Below, piece by piece: positions 22,641 to 34,992 of a stretch of DNA of 64,000 bases. Positions within the stretch are counted from its first letter, which is position 1. The number at the start of each line of letters is the position of its first letter. The stretch lies in the NCBI GenBank assembly GCA_946406115.1, contig OX291562.1, positions 4,866,001 to 4,930,000 of the forward strand, given 5' to 3'. A program made the translations under genes and the position numbers. This DNA is from Apoda limacodes. Its lineage: Eukaryota > Arthropoda > Insecta > Lepidoptera > Limacodidae. The notes beneath the pieces were generated by a model. The model had not been told where the DNA came from. It made no database searches and was given only the letters and a program-made list of their open reading frames with translations.

Positions 22641-23870
22641 ATGTACCGCTCACAATATTAATTAATAGAAGCCTATGTAAAGAAATCTAGAAAACTGCCA
22701 ACATTACACCTATCTATAAATCTGGGCCCAAGGATGATGTCTCTAATTAAAGGCCAATTTCCATTATGTGATACATCGCAAAGGTATTTGAAAAATTAGT
22801 TCATGAAAAGCTATATCTCTCTTAAAATGTTGCATTCCTCCTTCTCAACATGGATTTGTCAAGTCCTGATCAACGGTGACAAATTTAACATTATATACAA
22901 ATTTTATTCTTAAAACATTAGATCTGGGCTCTTCAGTAGACTTCCGCTTTTGATAAAGTAGACCATTTAATATTGCTAAAAAACTCTACTCTTATGGGGT
23001 GCAGGGTAAACAATCAGAAAACATCAATCAGTTGTATTAAATGGCTTCTCTTTAACTTCAAGTCTGATAAGTTCTGGTGTCCCTCTGGGATCTATATTGG
23101 GTGCTTTCCTTTTCATTATTTATATTGAGGATATTTAAAACTACTTTCAATATTGCAACAAACTGTCGTATGCTGATGATTTGAAAACATTCATGCAAAT
23201 AAACAATAACAACGATTGTATCCTACTTCAAGAGGATCTAAACAGATTAAATCTATATTGTTCATTAAGCAAGTTAACACTCGCCACAGAAAAATGTAAA
23301 GTATGACATTTTCAAGAAAACGTAATCAGATTAGAAATACCTATACGCTATCGAACCAAATTTTAAGTAAAGAGAGTAGCATACGCGATCCCGGCGTAGT
23401 CTTTGATCCAAAGCTACTGTTCAACCAACATGTCCAAGCAATAACGAGTAAAGTTTACCAAATGATTGGGTTTTTATTTTGGGTTACAAAGAAGTTTAAA
23501 ACATTGAAAAGCTACATGACATAATACCAAGCGCTCGTAAGATCTCAAATAGAATATGCATCGAATATATGGAACCCATTTTACGCTGTTTATAAAACTA
23601 ATATTTAATCTGTTCAACAAATATTCACCAGAATGTTATATTATCGCTTAAACTACAAATACCAATGTTACAACGAAAGGCTAACCCATTATAATTTGCT
23701 ATCTCTTGAGAATTGACGCTTAGTACTTGATGCAACTACCTTAAGAAATATTCGTTTATCTGATATCGATTGCCCAGGCCTCGTTTCTCAGATATACTTT
23801 CGTGTACCGAGGTCTGGTTCTCTAGACCTTATTTTCATCATCAATGCAGTGATCTTTAGGTCTTGGGAAG
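22640..23870 (+). pseudogene. Non-LTR reverse transcriptase, broken
   Basis: Conceptual translation gives ANITPIYKSGPKDDVSN, a stop, RPISI, AKVFEKLVHEKLY, then SYADDLKTFMQINNNNDC with the YADD palm motif, and an open part (23303-23524) reading IRDPGVVFDPKLLFNQHV, equal to the usual LGV.FD..L.F..H region of Jockey/CR1-type RTs. Stops and frameshifts in nearly every 200 bp. No endonuclease upstream. Confidence 0.82.
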
Positions 23871-23899
23871 TGTAGGAGTGACTTAAACAGTAACATAGA

Positions 23900-25440
23900 C
23901 ATAAATATGCTTAACCAACACTTTTCATCACCTACACATGTTGTCGATCGCCGAAACCAGGGATTCTACTCCAGTTCCGCCTCAACCTGTCTCTGATTGT
24001 AATATAAAAAAGATAATCCTTTCTCTAAAAAATAAAGCAGTGGGTAATGATGGCTAGAGTCGAGACCTGATATTTATAGAAAATGGCACACATAATACCC
24101 ATCCCTAAAAAACTGACCCTACTGACTTCGCACACTATAGACCTATATTAATTTTGCCTTTTTTGTCCAAAGTTCTAGAACGAGTAGTATATCACCAGTT
24201 CTCAATTTTCATAAATCGCATCATCCATCTTTTAAATACATTCAAGTCTGGATTTCGTCCAGCACATAGTACGTCCACGGCCCTAATTAATATCACTGAT
24301 GACATGCGACGAGCCATGGACGACCGAAAACTGACACTCTTGTTCTTTAAGATTTCAGTAATGCATTTAATTGCGTCAACCATGATATCCTCATGTTTTT
24401 CATTCGCTCCCTAAATATATCACAATCAGCATTGTGTCGCTGTGTTCCAATCGTATCTTCAGGGGCGTCAACAACGTGTACGAATAGTCGAGTTTTACTC
24501 TGATTGGTACAATGTTGTTTCTGGCGTACCTCAAGGCGGCGTGCTTTCTCCTTTATTATTCTCAAAGTTTAAAAACACCTCTGTCTCAGTAATCAATTTC
24601 AGCCATTTCTATTTTTATGCTAATGATCTACAACTCTTCAACAGATCTTTAAGGGTAGACGAAGTTATAGACTGTATTAATATTATGGATAAAGATCTTG
24701 AATCTATAATAAACTGGTCTAAACAATATGGTCTTTCTCTTTACCCTGCTAAAACACAAGTCATAATGGTAATAAAGCTCTCCTTAAAAAAGTTGACCAA
24801 AAAAATGTACGACCTTTAAGTTTCACGGAGTGCAACTAAATTATTGCCAGCAGGTAAAAAATCTAGGCCTTATAATGGCAAATGCTTTTTCTTCGTGACA
24901 TAAACACTTTTTACCTCAATCAGCTCAGTTTACGCTAGTTAACTCCCTTTTGCTTCCCATAATTGACTATGCAGATTTATGCTATTCCGACATAACTGAA
25001 GAACTACTTAACAAACTCGACCGCCTTCTCAACTTATGCATCCGTTATATTTTCGGCTTGCGTAAGTACGAACATGTCTCCCAATATCGCACACAGTTAA
25101 ATTGGCTTAATATCCGTTTTCGCTGTAATACTCATCTTCTGACATGTATTTATGGCATTCTTAATAATCCTTTATCCCCTCCTCATTTAATGGAACAATT
25201 TCAGTTCTTGGGTTCCCAAGAGCGGCAGATACGGTTTTGCCGTTCCATTCTCCTCCGCACCCCTGCGCATAATACGACATTTTATTCGGATTCGTTCACA
25301 GTCACAACAGTTCGTTTGTGGAATAATTTACCGGTAAATATTCGTAATGTAAAGTCACTAGAGAGCTTTAAAGCTTTACTGAATCGGTACTAAATCGACA
25401 TCCAAAATACATAGGTCAGGTATTAATGCTTTCTAGTGAC
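23900..25440 (+). pseudogene. Second non-LTR reverse transcriptase, broken, to its 3' end
   Basis: Begins near NIKKIILSLKNKAVGNDG, continues through DFSNAFNCVNHDIL (first catalytic aspartate region), then 24442-24819 open with VVSGVPQGGVLSPLLFS and YFYANDLQLF, where the palm motif is YAND rather than YADD. 24950-25393 is open and gives the C-terminal domain with TTVRLWNNLPVNIRNV and ends in LNRY. Direct neighbour of, and distinct from, the RT at 22640-23870. Breaks lie near 24050, 24350 and 24820. Confidence 0.87.
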
Positions 25441-25558
25441 CTATGCCTAAATATATATGCATTATATATACATATATATAAGTTTATGTATAAAATATAT
25501 ATATATAATTTATCCACCTTCTTATGTACATATTATACTTTATGATATTATTTTTATA
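25441..25558. repeat. AT-rich LINE 3' end or (TA) microsatellite
   Basis: ATATATA runs between the LINE and the palindrome; probably the 3' UTR of the LINE. Confidence 0.4.
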
Positions 25559-27499
25559 TACTATATTTTATCACTAAATCTATTATTATTATTGAAGCAA
25601 CTACGATCTTTTACAACAAATACTGCACAACCCCTTATGGTGCAGTCATTGAAGCGAAAAATAGGGTCTTACCTCCGAATTTTTTAACTGTGAACCGATT
25701 GGCATGAAATTTATGAATTAGGCTCATCTTATCCTTAACTTCAAAAGTGAAAATGATCTGAGCTCCGCCTATTATTTTTAAGGGGTGTAAACAACCCCTT
25801 ACTGGAAAAATTGTCATTGAGCCATTTTATCGCTAGAAAACGTGATTAATATTAAGGGGTATTGTAAAGTGTTTTCTAACACAATTACCTAATAATAAAA
25901 ACCATTTTCAACCCCTTGAAAACATTACAACCCTTGCAAACAACCCATAAATTGAAAAAAAATCACAAAAAATTACTTTGGTATGACATAAAAAGATTTA
26001 AGAATAGAGTAAATAATATTTTATATTCTCTATCTTAATTATCGAATTTTAACCCCCTTTCGACCCTTAAAAACAACCCCTTGATAAAAAATTGTTTAAA
26101 AACATTTCTTTTGCTGAAATGAAAAAGATTTAATGTTATTCCACATTCGAAAATGATTATCATATTCTCAAGCTTTTCAACCCTTAAAACCACCCCTTAA
26201 TTAAAACAGTAAATATATATGACAACACATTTAAAAAAAAAATTAATTATAGAGTATTAAATCACCATTTCTTGAATAAAATATAAACTTTCAAGTTGTC
26301 TAAAACTGCACCAGATTGAATTATTAATACATTTTACAAAATTCTGCAACAAGAGCATGACAAAGCTTAAAAAACAATAAAAAACTCATAGTCATAGTTT
26401 TCATTCCATTTTATATTTTTTTTTCAATTTCATTCAAATGTGTTATATATACATATACAAACGTTGGTATGTATTCATGCCTACGTTTCCAAAATATATG
26501 TCCATAATATATATATACATAAGACAATAGTTTTTGGTCTCTATTACTGTGTACTTTCACTTTGCTCCAAATATTCACACTCCGAAATTTTCAGTTTACT
26601 AAGTAGAAAAAAATACGATTAGTTTTTGGACCATAACTCCTCCAATTTTGATGCTATCACAACTTATAAAAAACCATTTTAAAGGTAATTAAAAGAGCTA
26701 CAACTTTTTTCGTTACAATACATAGTGAAAACCTTTTATTTAAAACGGTGAAGGGTCAAAGGGCTCGAGAGAGACTGTGATTGCGCTGCCGCGCGCTCTT
26801 TAAACAATCATATCTCCGTCAATTTTTTTGTGACAGAAAAAAAAAAAACAACAAATTTTTTTCAGAAAAAGACCTACATTTTTAATCATTATACTTTTTT
26901 ACTTATCTTTCATCATTTTTGAGATATTATGAAAAGAAGGTGGTTTTTTTAAAATCGTGATTTTTTTTTAAAAAATATGTATCCTAAAGCAGCCAAACTG
27001 CTAGAATTCAGCAAAATCTTTATATTTAAGTTAATTTTAGACGGAATACGATTAATTTTAATTTTGGTGGAAATGGCACATATGAAACCCATTGACTTGA
27101 AAGAAAAAACCATTAAATGTTCCTCTTATTTGCATTACATCTCAATCATTTTACGTGCAAAAGACTTTTAACAGCTGCTCATTTTAAAGCTTATTTCAAG
27201 CACTACAACACCCTATTTCATTAGAATACATAAAATGTATCTGCTCGCCGCTAGATGGCATTGAATACATCGATTAAATTTCAGACAAAATAAAAAACGG
27301 CTTTGATTTTTAATATCTAGCTTAATATTGCACTTAGAACACTTTATAAAAAAACCGATTTGTTCAGTTTTTTATCTGCTACAATTTTGTTCATTATAAA
27401 ATTTTCGATAAAATGCATATTTTTGGAGATATTTGCAAAAAACCTGAAAAAAATCCGAATTTTCAATTGCCAATAACTTGAAAAGTATTTTGTTTTTTG
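25559..27499 (+). repeat. Left arm of the long inverted repeat
   Basis: Contains repeated AACCCCTTAAAA/AAGGGGTTG motifs in its outer 700 bp and runs of A/T. Pairs with 28300-30239. Confidence 0.92.
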
Positions 27500-28299
27500 T
27501 AATAAATAATTAAATAATATATTATATTATTATTTAATTATTTATTAATTATTACCTCTGCAGCAATATACTGTAAGTATAATAAATTTGTTTGTAGATC
27601 CTAAATAACTTTGAACAAAATTAAATAAACAATTGTTATTTATTTAATATTAACCTATATAATAATAATAAAATAAAGTTTCCAATCTCACCTATCAAAA
27701 TTATCAGTTGACTTCCGTGTTCCAGAACAAAGGTTCCAATTACTAGTGACAAAGCAATATATCGAAGAACTCAGGTACCAAAATAAACAGTAAAATGTCG
27801 CCGTAACATATTAATATTTATTCCTTTTGTTATACTGCATTGCCTGTCGATACGAATGGTTCATTAGACGGAAGAAGGTAAACAAGAATATTCCAGGATC
27901 GCCTTTATAGTTATAACAAATGTCAAGACAAAATAATAATAATAATAAAATTCTTTATTGCACTAATTTTGTACATAGGCGAACTTAATGCCTTCAGGCA
28001 TTTTCTACCAGTTAACTATTGGTAATGTAGATATAAATAATTAATTGAAATTCAATTTGCAGTCATTGAAGCGTTATTGGTCCAAATTTTTTTACTGTGA
28101 ACCGATTTGCACGAAATTTTGGAATTAGGCTCATCATACCCTTAACTTCAAAAGTGAAAAGGATCTGAGCTCCGCACTCAACCTGGAGGTGGTTGCCACC
28201 CCTTCTCGGTGGTGTAAATTTATTTTATTCAAAATAACCTAATTTTTTAAAAAATTTAAAAAGGCCTTATTTAAGAGAAAAATATTCTATAAAGTTTTT
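27500..28299. repeat. Spacer of the long inverted repeat
   Basis: About 800 bp. It starts with an AT palindrome (27500-27560), holds an ATTCTTTATTGCACTAATTTTG motif near 27950, and at 28060-28175 a diverged third copy of the outer arm. Confidence 0.8.
28060..28175 (+). repeat. Diverged third copy of the outer arm, inside the spacer
   Basis: GCAGTCATTGAAGCG, TTTTTACTGTGAACCGATTTG, GAATTAGGCTCATC and CTTAACTTCAAAAGTGAAAA match 25638-25770 with about ten percent differences and small gaps. Confidence 0.82.
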
Positions 28300-30239
28300 C
28301 AAAAAACAAAATACTTTTCAAGTTATTGGCAATTGAAAATTCGGATTTTTTTCAGGTTTTTTGCAAATATCTCCAAAAATATGCATTTTATCGAAAATTT
28401 TATAATGAACAAAATTGTAGCAGATAAAAAACTGAACAAATCGGTTTTTTTATAAAGTGTTCTAAGTGCAATATTAAGCTAGATATTAAAAATCAAAGCC
28501 GTTTTTTATTTTGTCTGAAATTTAATCGATGTATTCAATGCCATCTAGCGGCGAGCAGATACATTTTATGTATTCTAATGAAATAGGGTGTTGTAGTGCT
28601 TGAAATAAGCTTTAAAATGAGCAGCTGTTAAAAGTCTTTTGCACGTAAAATGATTGAGATGTAATGCAAATAAGAGGAACATTTAATGGTTTTTTCTTTC
28701 AAGTCAATGGGTTTCATATGTGCCATTTCCACCAAAATTAAAATTAATCGTATTCCGTCTAAAATTAACTTAAATATAAAGATTTTGCTGAATTCTAGCA
28801 GTTTGGCTGCTTTAGGATACATATTTTTAAAAAAAAATCACGATTTTAAAAAAACCACCTTCTTTTCATAATATCTCAAAAATGATGAAAGATAAGTAAA
28901 AAAGTATAATGATTAAAAATGTAGGTCTTTTTCTGAAAAAAATTTGTTGTTTTTTTTTTTTCTGTCACAAAAAAATTGACGGAGATATGATTGTTTAAAG
29001 AGCGCGCGGCAGCGCAATCACAGTCTCTCTCGAGCCCTTTGACCCTTCACCGTTTTAAATAAAAGGTTTTCACTATGTATTGTAACGAAAAAAGTTGTAG
29101 CTCTTTTAATTACCTTTAAAATGGTTTTTTATAAGTTGTGATAGCATCAAAATTGGAGGAGTTATGGTCCAAAAACTAATCGTATTTTTTTCTACTTAGT
29201 AAACTGAAAATTTCGGAGTGTGAATATTTGGAGCAAAGTGAAAGTACACAGTAATAGAGACCAAAAACTATTGTCTTATGTATATATATATTATGGACAT
29301 ATATTTTGGAAACGTAGGCATGAATACATACCAACGTTTGTATATGTATATATAACACATTTGAATGAAATTGAAAAAAAAATATAAAATGGAATGAAAA
29401 CTATGACTATGAGTTTTTTATTGTTTTTTAAGCTTTGTCATGCTCTTGTTGCAGAATTTTGTAAAATGTATTAATAATTCAATCTGGTGCAGTTTTAGAC
29501 AACTTGAAAGTTTATATTTTATTCAAGAAATGGTGACTTAATACTCTATAATTAATTTTTTTTTTAAATGTGTTGTCATATATATTTACTGTTTTAATTA
29601 AGGGGTGGTTTTAAGGGTTGAAAAGCTTGAGAATATGATAATCATTTTCGAATGTGGAATAACATTAAATCTTTTTCATTTCAGCAAAAGAAATGTTTTT
29701 AAACAATTTTTTATCAAGGGGTTGTTTTTAAGGGTCGAAAGGGGGTTAAAATTCGATAATTAAGATAGAGAATATAAAATATTATTTACTCTATTCTTAA
29801 ATCTTTTTATGTCATACCAAAGTAATTTTTTGTGATTTTTTTTCAATTTATGGGTTGTTTGCAAGGGTTGTAATGTTTTCAAGGGGTTGAAAATGGTTTT
29901 TATTATTAGATAATTGTGTTAGAAAACACTTTACAATACCCCTTAATATTAATCACGTTTTCTAGCGATAAAATGGCTCAATGACAATTTTTCCAGTAAG
30001 GGGTTGTTTACACCCCTTAAAAATAATAGGCGGAGCTCAGATCATTTTCACTTTTGAAGTTAAGGATAAGATGAGCCTAATTCATAAATTTCATGCCAAT
30101 CGGTTCACAGTTAAAAAATTCGGAGGTAAGACCCTATTTTTCGCTTCAATGACTGCACCATAAGGGGTTGTGCAGTATTTGTTGTAAAAGATCGTAGTTG
30201 CTTCAATAATAATAATAGATTTAGTGATAAAATATAGTA
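28300..30239 (-). repeat. Right arm of the long inverted repeat
   Basis: Reverse complement of 25559-27499 with only scattered single-base differences, for example A/G near 26263/29535. Confidence 0.92.
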
Positions 30240-30890
30240 AATAGTAATTTAAAGTTAGATCTACGATGACGTAAGTTGTCAAAACTAGAATTACTAGAAA
30301 TTATCTAATACTTATTAACACCTTATCATCAAACAAATACTATTATATATATATATTAATATATTTCGTTACTTTGAAGAGCCAGCCAAATATGTCAGCA
30401 ATTTATGAATGAATTTTCCAGCATTCCTCTTTATTAAATTCCTATTTAGTTCAAATATATGTTTCAAAACCCTAGTCTTAGCTAATCTAGTTTACTAGAA
30501 TAAATAGGTTTTGAATTAATAATCATCATGTTATTCTCAGTAGGTATTTGTTGCCAGTGATGACTTTAAATGTGATGATTGATATTTCAAACTAAAAATT
30601 AATTCTAATTAAAACATTTTACTCTACGTTACTTAGAAGTAGTGTAGCTTTCTATCAGTGAAAGAATTAATACTATCAGTTAAGTATTTGCAGAGATTAC
30701 CCCATAAACACAAACTAATTGCACCTCTTTTTAATATTAAGAATATATTACTTACAGGATTTTTTTGCAAGAATAATATTATCAATGTATTGTTTTGTAG
30801 AAGGAGTAACTCCAGTCTATTGAAATAGTTGATCTACTACGTGCTTCGCAGAGCACGTTAAACCATCAGCTCTGGCTTTTTATATGACAG
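30240..30890. other. No recognised feature
   Basis: AT-rich, with a short (TA)n near 30345. Confidence 0.4.
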
Positions 30891-30894
30891 CACT

Positions 30895-31095
30895 CGTAAA
30901 GCCAAGTCACAGGCCTTATGGGCGGGTTGAATGTTCAAACAGTCGAGTGGCCACTAGCTTGACAACATATGCCAATTATCATAAGACCAGCGTGGAAGAG
31001 TATGGCCTAAGCCTCCTTCATCTTTCAGGATCGTAACATTGGAGTGGGGCGTACAATGGCTGAGGCAGTACTGTCTCCGAATATCTATTAACCAC
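30895..31095 (+). repeat. RTE-type 3' tail fragment
   Basis: CCAGCGTGGAAGAGTATGGCCTAAGCC, then TCCTTCATC and GTGGGGCGTACAATGGCTGAGG resemble the non-coding tail of lepidopteran RTE elements; 63330-63480 and 51650-51940 are relatives. Confidence 0.5.
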
Positions 31096-32505
31096 TCTAA
31101 ATAAATTAAGCTTTCTTGAAGAAATAAGGTTTTAGAAACTATGATAATATTCTTTGTAGTTTAGAATATAATATAACATACTAATAAAATCAATCCTACT
31201 ATGTAATGTGTATTTATTTCTTCGTTACCCCGGAAGTCCTTGCTACACGCGCACACTACGCCCTCGTAGCTGCTACGCCGTAGCATCTCTACAGAGGTCA
31301 AACATCATAATAGCCTAGTTACGAGCCCGACCTTTCCGATGAAACAATAACAGGAAACAGTATGTTTCTTAGCTAAAAGGTTACATATGATTTCTTATAT
31401 CCTTATATTTCATAGCTGTACAAGAAATTAAAAATAATTAGTGCCAACTTCTAGCGCACTCTTCTATGTTGCAATTATTTTGCTAGTTTTTAAGATAATA
31501 TAAAATTTTACACTTAACTTAAATTACTAAAAAAAATACCCTAAATCACCCAGTCATTTTCAAAATGAAATCATATAGCCGAACTTTTTACTCGCAACTG
31601 CTTTGAATCAATAATAAAAATAAATACATTTACTTCAATGCGGAATACGGTGAGGAGCGCTACCTAAGCGCTCTGATGGTGGAAACAAGTTGATGGTTAA
31701 ATTAAGTAAATACATGCTATTCAATTTACGATCGTATATTGATTTAATTTATATTATTACAAAAGTTACTAATTCTATCTTACAATGCCTGCATATTGCA
31801 ACGTACATGCTGGTGCAACATTAGTAAGCCTTAGTGGAGGCCTAGTCCAAGGACAAGCTGTTGAAGGGAAACTGGATTGCCGATGTGAAAATTCTTAAGC
31901 AACATGTCACTAAATATGTCAACTACATATAACATATATTCACCTGTCACTGAAATGGTATTATTTTTTTCTGAGTTTTGCGCTAAATTCGGTTACTGGC
32001 GTAAGTATTTCTACGCCAAGTTTTTTAATAAGTAAGAAGGCTTGCTAAAGCCTGTATCCATCTCCCCCCTCCCCCTCAACAATGTGTGCTAAATAAGTTG
32101 CTCCGTAGCAAAGCTAAGCAATAACAAACACACAGACTTTCAAAAATATGTTTTTGTTACTTAAAACCGGGAAACCTGTGTGTTACCTAAGTCATCGGAA
32201 GTTAAAGATAAGTACATAATAAGGAGGTCAAAACCAGCTTTTTTTATGGCAGAAAAGCGTATTTCACGTATTTTACTCTTTAACAGATTGACGTCCATTC
32301 CGCTCAGGCATCGAACCTTCATAATTTGCATTTATGGCCGTCACCTGTGAGATTGAGACGGTCTGTCTTACCCGAGTGTGCTTTATGTTCCTTCTATATG
32401 ATAAATTATGGTAATATTTCGTCTTCTAGTTTATACCCGGAGTAAAATAAATTGTACAGTAGCTTTAATTAAACTCGGCTTTTAACCAAAATAAAAAATA
32501 TATTA
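31096..32505. other. No recognised feature
   Basis: No coding similarity. Short GC-richer patches at 31225-31340 and 31640-31690 are not identifiable. Confidence 0.35.
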
Positions 32506-32509
32506 TGTT

Positions 32510-32910
32510 ACTTTTGCTTTTGCCCGCGGTTCCACCCGCCCTAAATACAGTTATCAGTCTAGGATTTCAACGGCAACTCCTCGATTATAGAAAGAAATCC
32601 GACTCACACTTGAAATTTCCAAATGGCCTATGTCCTTCCCCGGGACTCAAACTATCTTCATGACAAATTTTGTCCGCAGTTCCAATCGCCCTAGATTAGG
32701 TTAGCAGTGTAGGATTTCAACGGCAACTCCTCAATTATAAAAACAACCGACTCACACTTTACGTTCTCAAGTAGCTTATTCCCTTCCTCGAGACTCAAAC
32801 TATCTATATGCCAAATTTCATCTCAATCGGTACAGCAGTTTATGCGTAAAGAGATAACAGACAGATCGACAGACAAGTTACATCCGCATTTATAATATTT
32901 ATATTAATTA
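32510..32910 (+). repeat. Interspersed repeat, TATAATATTAGTATGG family, partly duplicated
   Basis: TTGCCCGCGGTTCCACCCGCCCTAAAT is followed about 150 bp later by a second start (GTCCGCAGTTCCAATCGCCC), both with GTAGGATTTCAACGGCAACTCC. Ends in GTTACATCCGCATTTATAAT. Confidence 0.78.
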
Positions 32911-33194
32911 TCTGTCTTTCTGTCCCCTGTACCAAAAAACAAAGTTCTCCGTTGTACCGTAACGACGTGAAGACGCGGGAAAATATCTTTTCCAATGGGA
33001 ACTCTTAAATAGGATACAAAGTTTCCATTTACCTGGTGCCATAATTATTCCTGCCGGAGCCCTCGATGCGGATAGAAAGTCGTATGATCTTTTTGAACTC
33101 TTTGATTATCACTGTGCAAAAAATTAGATCAATTGGATGCTCCGTTGAAACGTTAAGGTAAACACACATACAAACATTAACATTTATAATATTA

Positions 33195-33395
33195 TTAGCT
33201 TTTGCCGGCGACTCCGTCCGCGCTAAATTCGCTTACGATAAGTCCTTGATTATAGTGTGGAAGTTTGCTATAGCTGAGGCTATAGTTCGTCCACGTGGGA
33301 TTTGGTTATAGTTATTCCCGCGGGAACTATTGAATTTTTCGGGATAAAAAATAGACTATGTGCTCTTTCGTCTCTCTAAGGCTAACTAGCGCCGC
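33195..33395 (+). repeat. Interspersed repeat, TATAATATTAGTATGG family, 5' part
   Basis: TTTGCCGGCGACTCCGTCCGCGC, CTTGATTATAGTGTGGAAG, TCCCGCGGGAAC and GGGATAAAAA blocks; interrupted before the CCAAATTTCATC block. Confidence 0.72.
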
Positions 33396-33439
33396 CAAAA
33401 AATATTCTTTATTTCCTCTTTGCACAAAACACATTTCGA

Positions 33440-33650
33440 AAATGTTACAAACCAATTATTTAGAACTAGTGACAAGCTATTTTTAGAATATTATACATCG
33501 TTTACAGAAAATACATATACATGTGAGTTGTAGATAGCGTTTCTGCTAGAAGTGGCCGATTTTATTAAACTATACAATACTCATCGTTCCAAAAATACCT
33601 TATAACTTCTAAATAATTAAGTTCTAAATAATTAGTTTATAACATTTTTG
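33440..33650. repeat. Relative of the foldback element at 53385-53565
   Basis: AACTAGTGACAAGCTATTTTTAGAATATT, GAGTTGTAGATAGCGTTTCTGCTAGAAGTGGCCG and a weakly inverted right part. The middle motif is shared with 53430-53480 and, weakly, with 18930. Confidence 0.6.
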
Positions 33651-34004
33651 AAATATTATTTAGCGATGTTAGTAAGGTAATCATTGCGCCTTAAGTATCT
33701 CTGTGCGAAACATCAGCTTTATCGTTTCCTCTGTTGCAACGTAAACGAGAAATGAACGAACTCACTTTCGCATTTATGATATTAAGTATAGATAGATGGA
33801 TAGGATGAAGTTAATTATATTGTTATAACCTATTTTGGTTAAAGTGAATCTGATTTAGATATTTCCCATACAAACTCATTTCCATTATATATATATAACT
33901 ATGAAAAAATCGCTACTGAAAACGCTTCGAATAAAATATATCTTTTCTTTTTTTTTTTCACACAAAAGTCTTTTTTACGCTCTGTTAAATGCAATTATAA
34001 CGAA

Positions 34005-34360
34005 AAACCAATTAAAGACGTTCTTTTAACAGTCTTCAAAAAAGGAGAAGGTTCTCAATTTGGATGTTTGTATTTTTTTCTTTCTTTTTTTATGTATGTT
34101 CGGGTATAACTCTGTCATATATCGACGGACGGACTTTTTTTATTAAAAAGGATATACTTCCGAGGTACTCTCATATTAATGGTGTGAATTTAAAAACATA
34201 AGTTTTTGGTCAAAAAAATTGGTGTTTGGGACTGGTGAAACACCGTTTATGTTGATGATTGTATAGAAAATTTGTTAGGAGAATCGAAGTTTTTAGTGTA
34301 TGAGAAAAAAAAAGGAATTCCTCACTCAAAAGTTAAAAAATAAAAACTTTATAACTAAAA
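34005..34360 (+). repeat. Interspersed repeat, family shared with 1690-2060
   Basis: TTCAAAAAAGGAGAAGGTTCTCAATTTGG, TCGACGGACGGAC, GGATATACTTCCGAGGT and GACTGGTGAAACACC, in the order seen at 1690-2060. Confidence 0.72.
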
Positions 34361-34402
34361 AAAACCACCGGCTTCAATAAGATGCAGTAACAGGTAAAAT
34401 TA

Positions 34403-34494
34403 ATTACTTATTTCCAAAAATCTCAATTAAATTACAGTTTGAAGTTGGTGTACCTTCAAACTGTAATTCAAATCAGATTTTGGAAATAAGTAAT
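34403..34494. repeat. 92-nt hairpin with 41-42-nt arms
   Basis: The arms ATTACTTATTTCCAAAA..ATTACAGTTTGAAG and their reverse complement pair almost throughout around a 9-nt loop (TTGGTGTAC). Could be a tiny MITE or a small-RNA precursor; not distinguishable by eye. Confidence 0.8.
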
Positions 34495-34559
34495 AATTTT
34501 TGCCTTTTTAGCATCTTTCTGAACCCCTTTAATTTTTACTTTTTTAATCCCCCATTATA

Positions 34560-34710
34560 ACACATATTCTGTGAAAATGTCAGCCTTCTACCTATTTTGG
34601 TCTAAAAGATGGAGCCCTTTAATAGTCGGACAGACAGAGAGCGTAAGGTTTAGTAATATGGCTCCATTGACACCCTTTGGATAAGGAACCCTTAAAACAT
34701 TAAAAACACA
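34560..34710 (+). repeat. 3' tail of a GGAACCC-ending repeat
   Basis: GTCGGACAGACAGAGAGCG, AGTAATATGGCTCC and ATAAGGAACCCTTAAAA resemble the ends of copies at 36380-36470 and 39660-39750. Confidence 0.55.
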
Positions 34711-34992
34711 CTCAGAAAAAACTCGAGCAAATCGCCTCAACCTTGAAGGTGATGGCCTGAAATGCAAATTTAAAGAAGGTAGCATGGCTGAGCGGAATGG
34801 TCGACAGTTTCAGAAAAAGAAAAATATGCGAGATACGCTGGTTGACTGTAAACTTTCGTTACTCGTAAAACCGACCTTTTACGTAGTTTTTTTTAATCAA
34901 ACACACATATCTTTGTACCCTCCTATTTATTTTTTATGTAGCGAACGTTTTCTCGCTAAAAATGTCCATTCATAAGGTACCTGTGGCTCGAT

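Larger units (their letters stand above)
25559..30239. mobile_element. 4.68-kb long-inverted-repeat (foldback) element
   Basis: The left arm 25559-27499 is repeated as reverse complement at 28300-30239 with near identity over about 1.94 kb; paired positions sum to 55798 in the outer part and 55799 in the inner part, a one-base shift from an A-run near 26970. The outer ends read CTATATTTTATCACTAAATC and are flanked by TA on both sides, which would fit a TA target duplication but could be chance. Short open frames of 60-64 codons occur identically in both arms and do not look like proteins. No transposase is visible in arms or spacer. It could be a foldback transposon, two oppositely inserted copies, or an assembly artefact. 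Confidence 0.9.

Noticed and set aside
26440..27171. Short open frames of 60-64 codons identical in both palindrome arms
   Set aside because: They are low in complexity, mirror each other only because the DNA is an inverted repeat, and show no protein family pattern.
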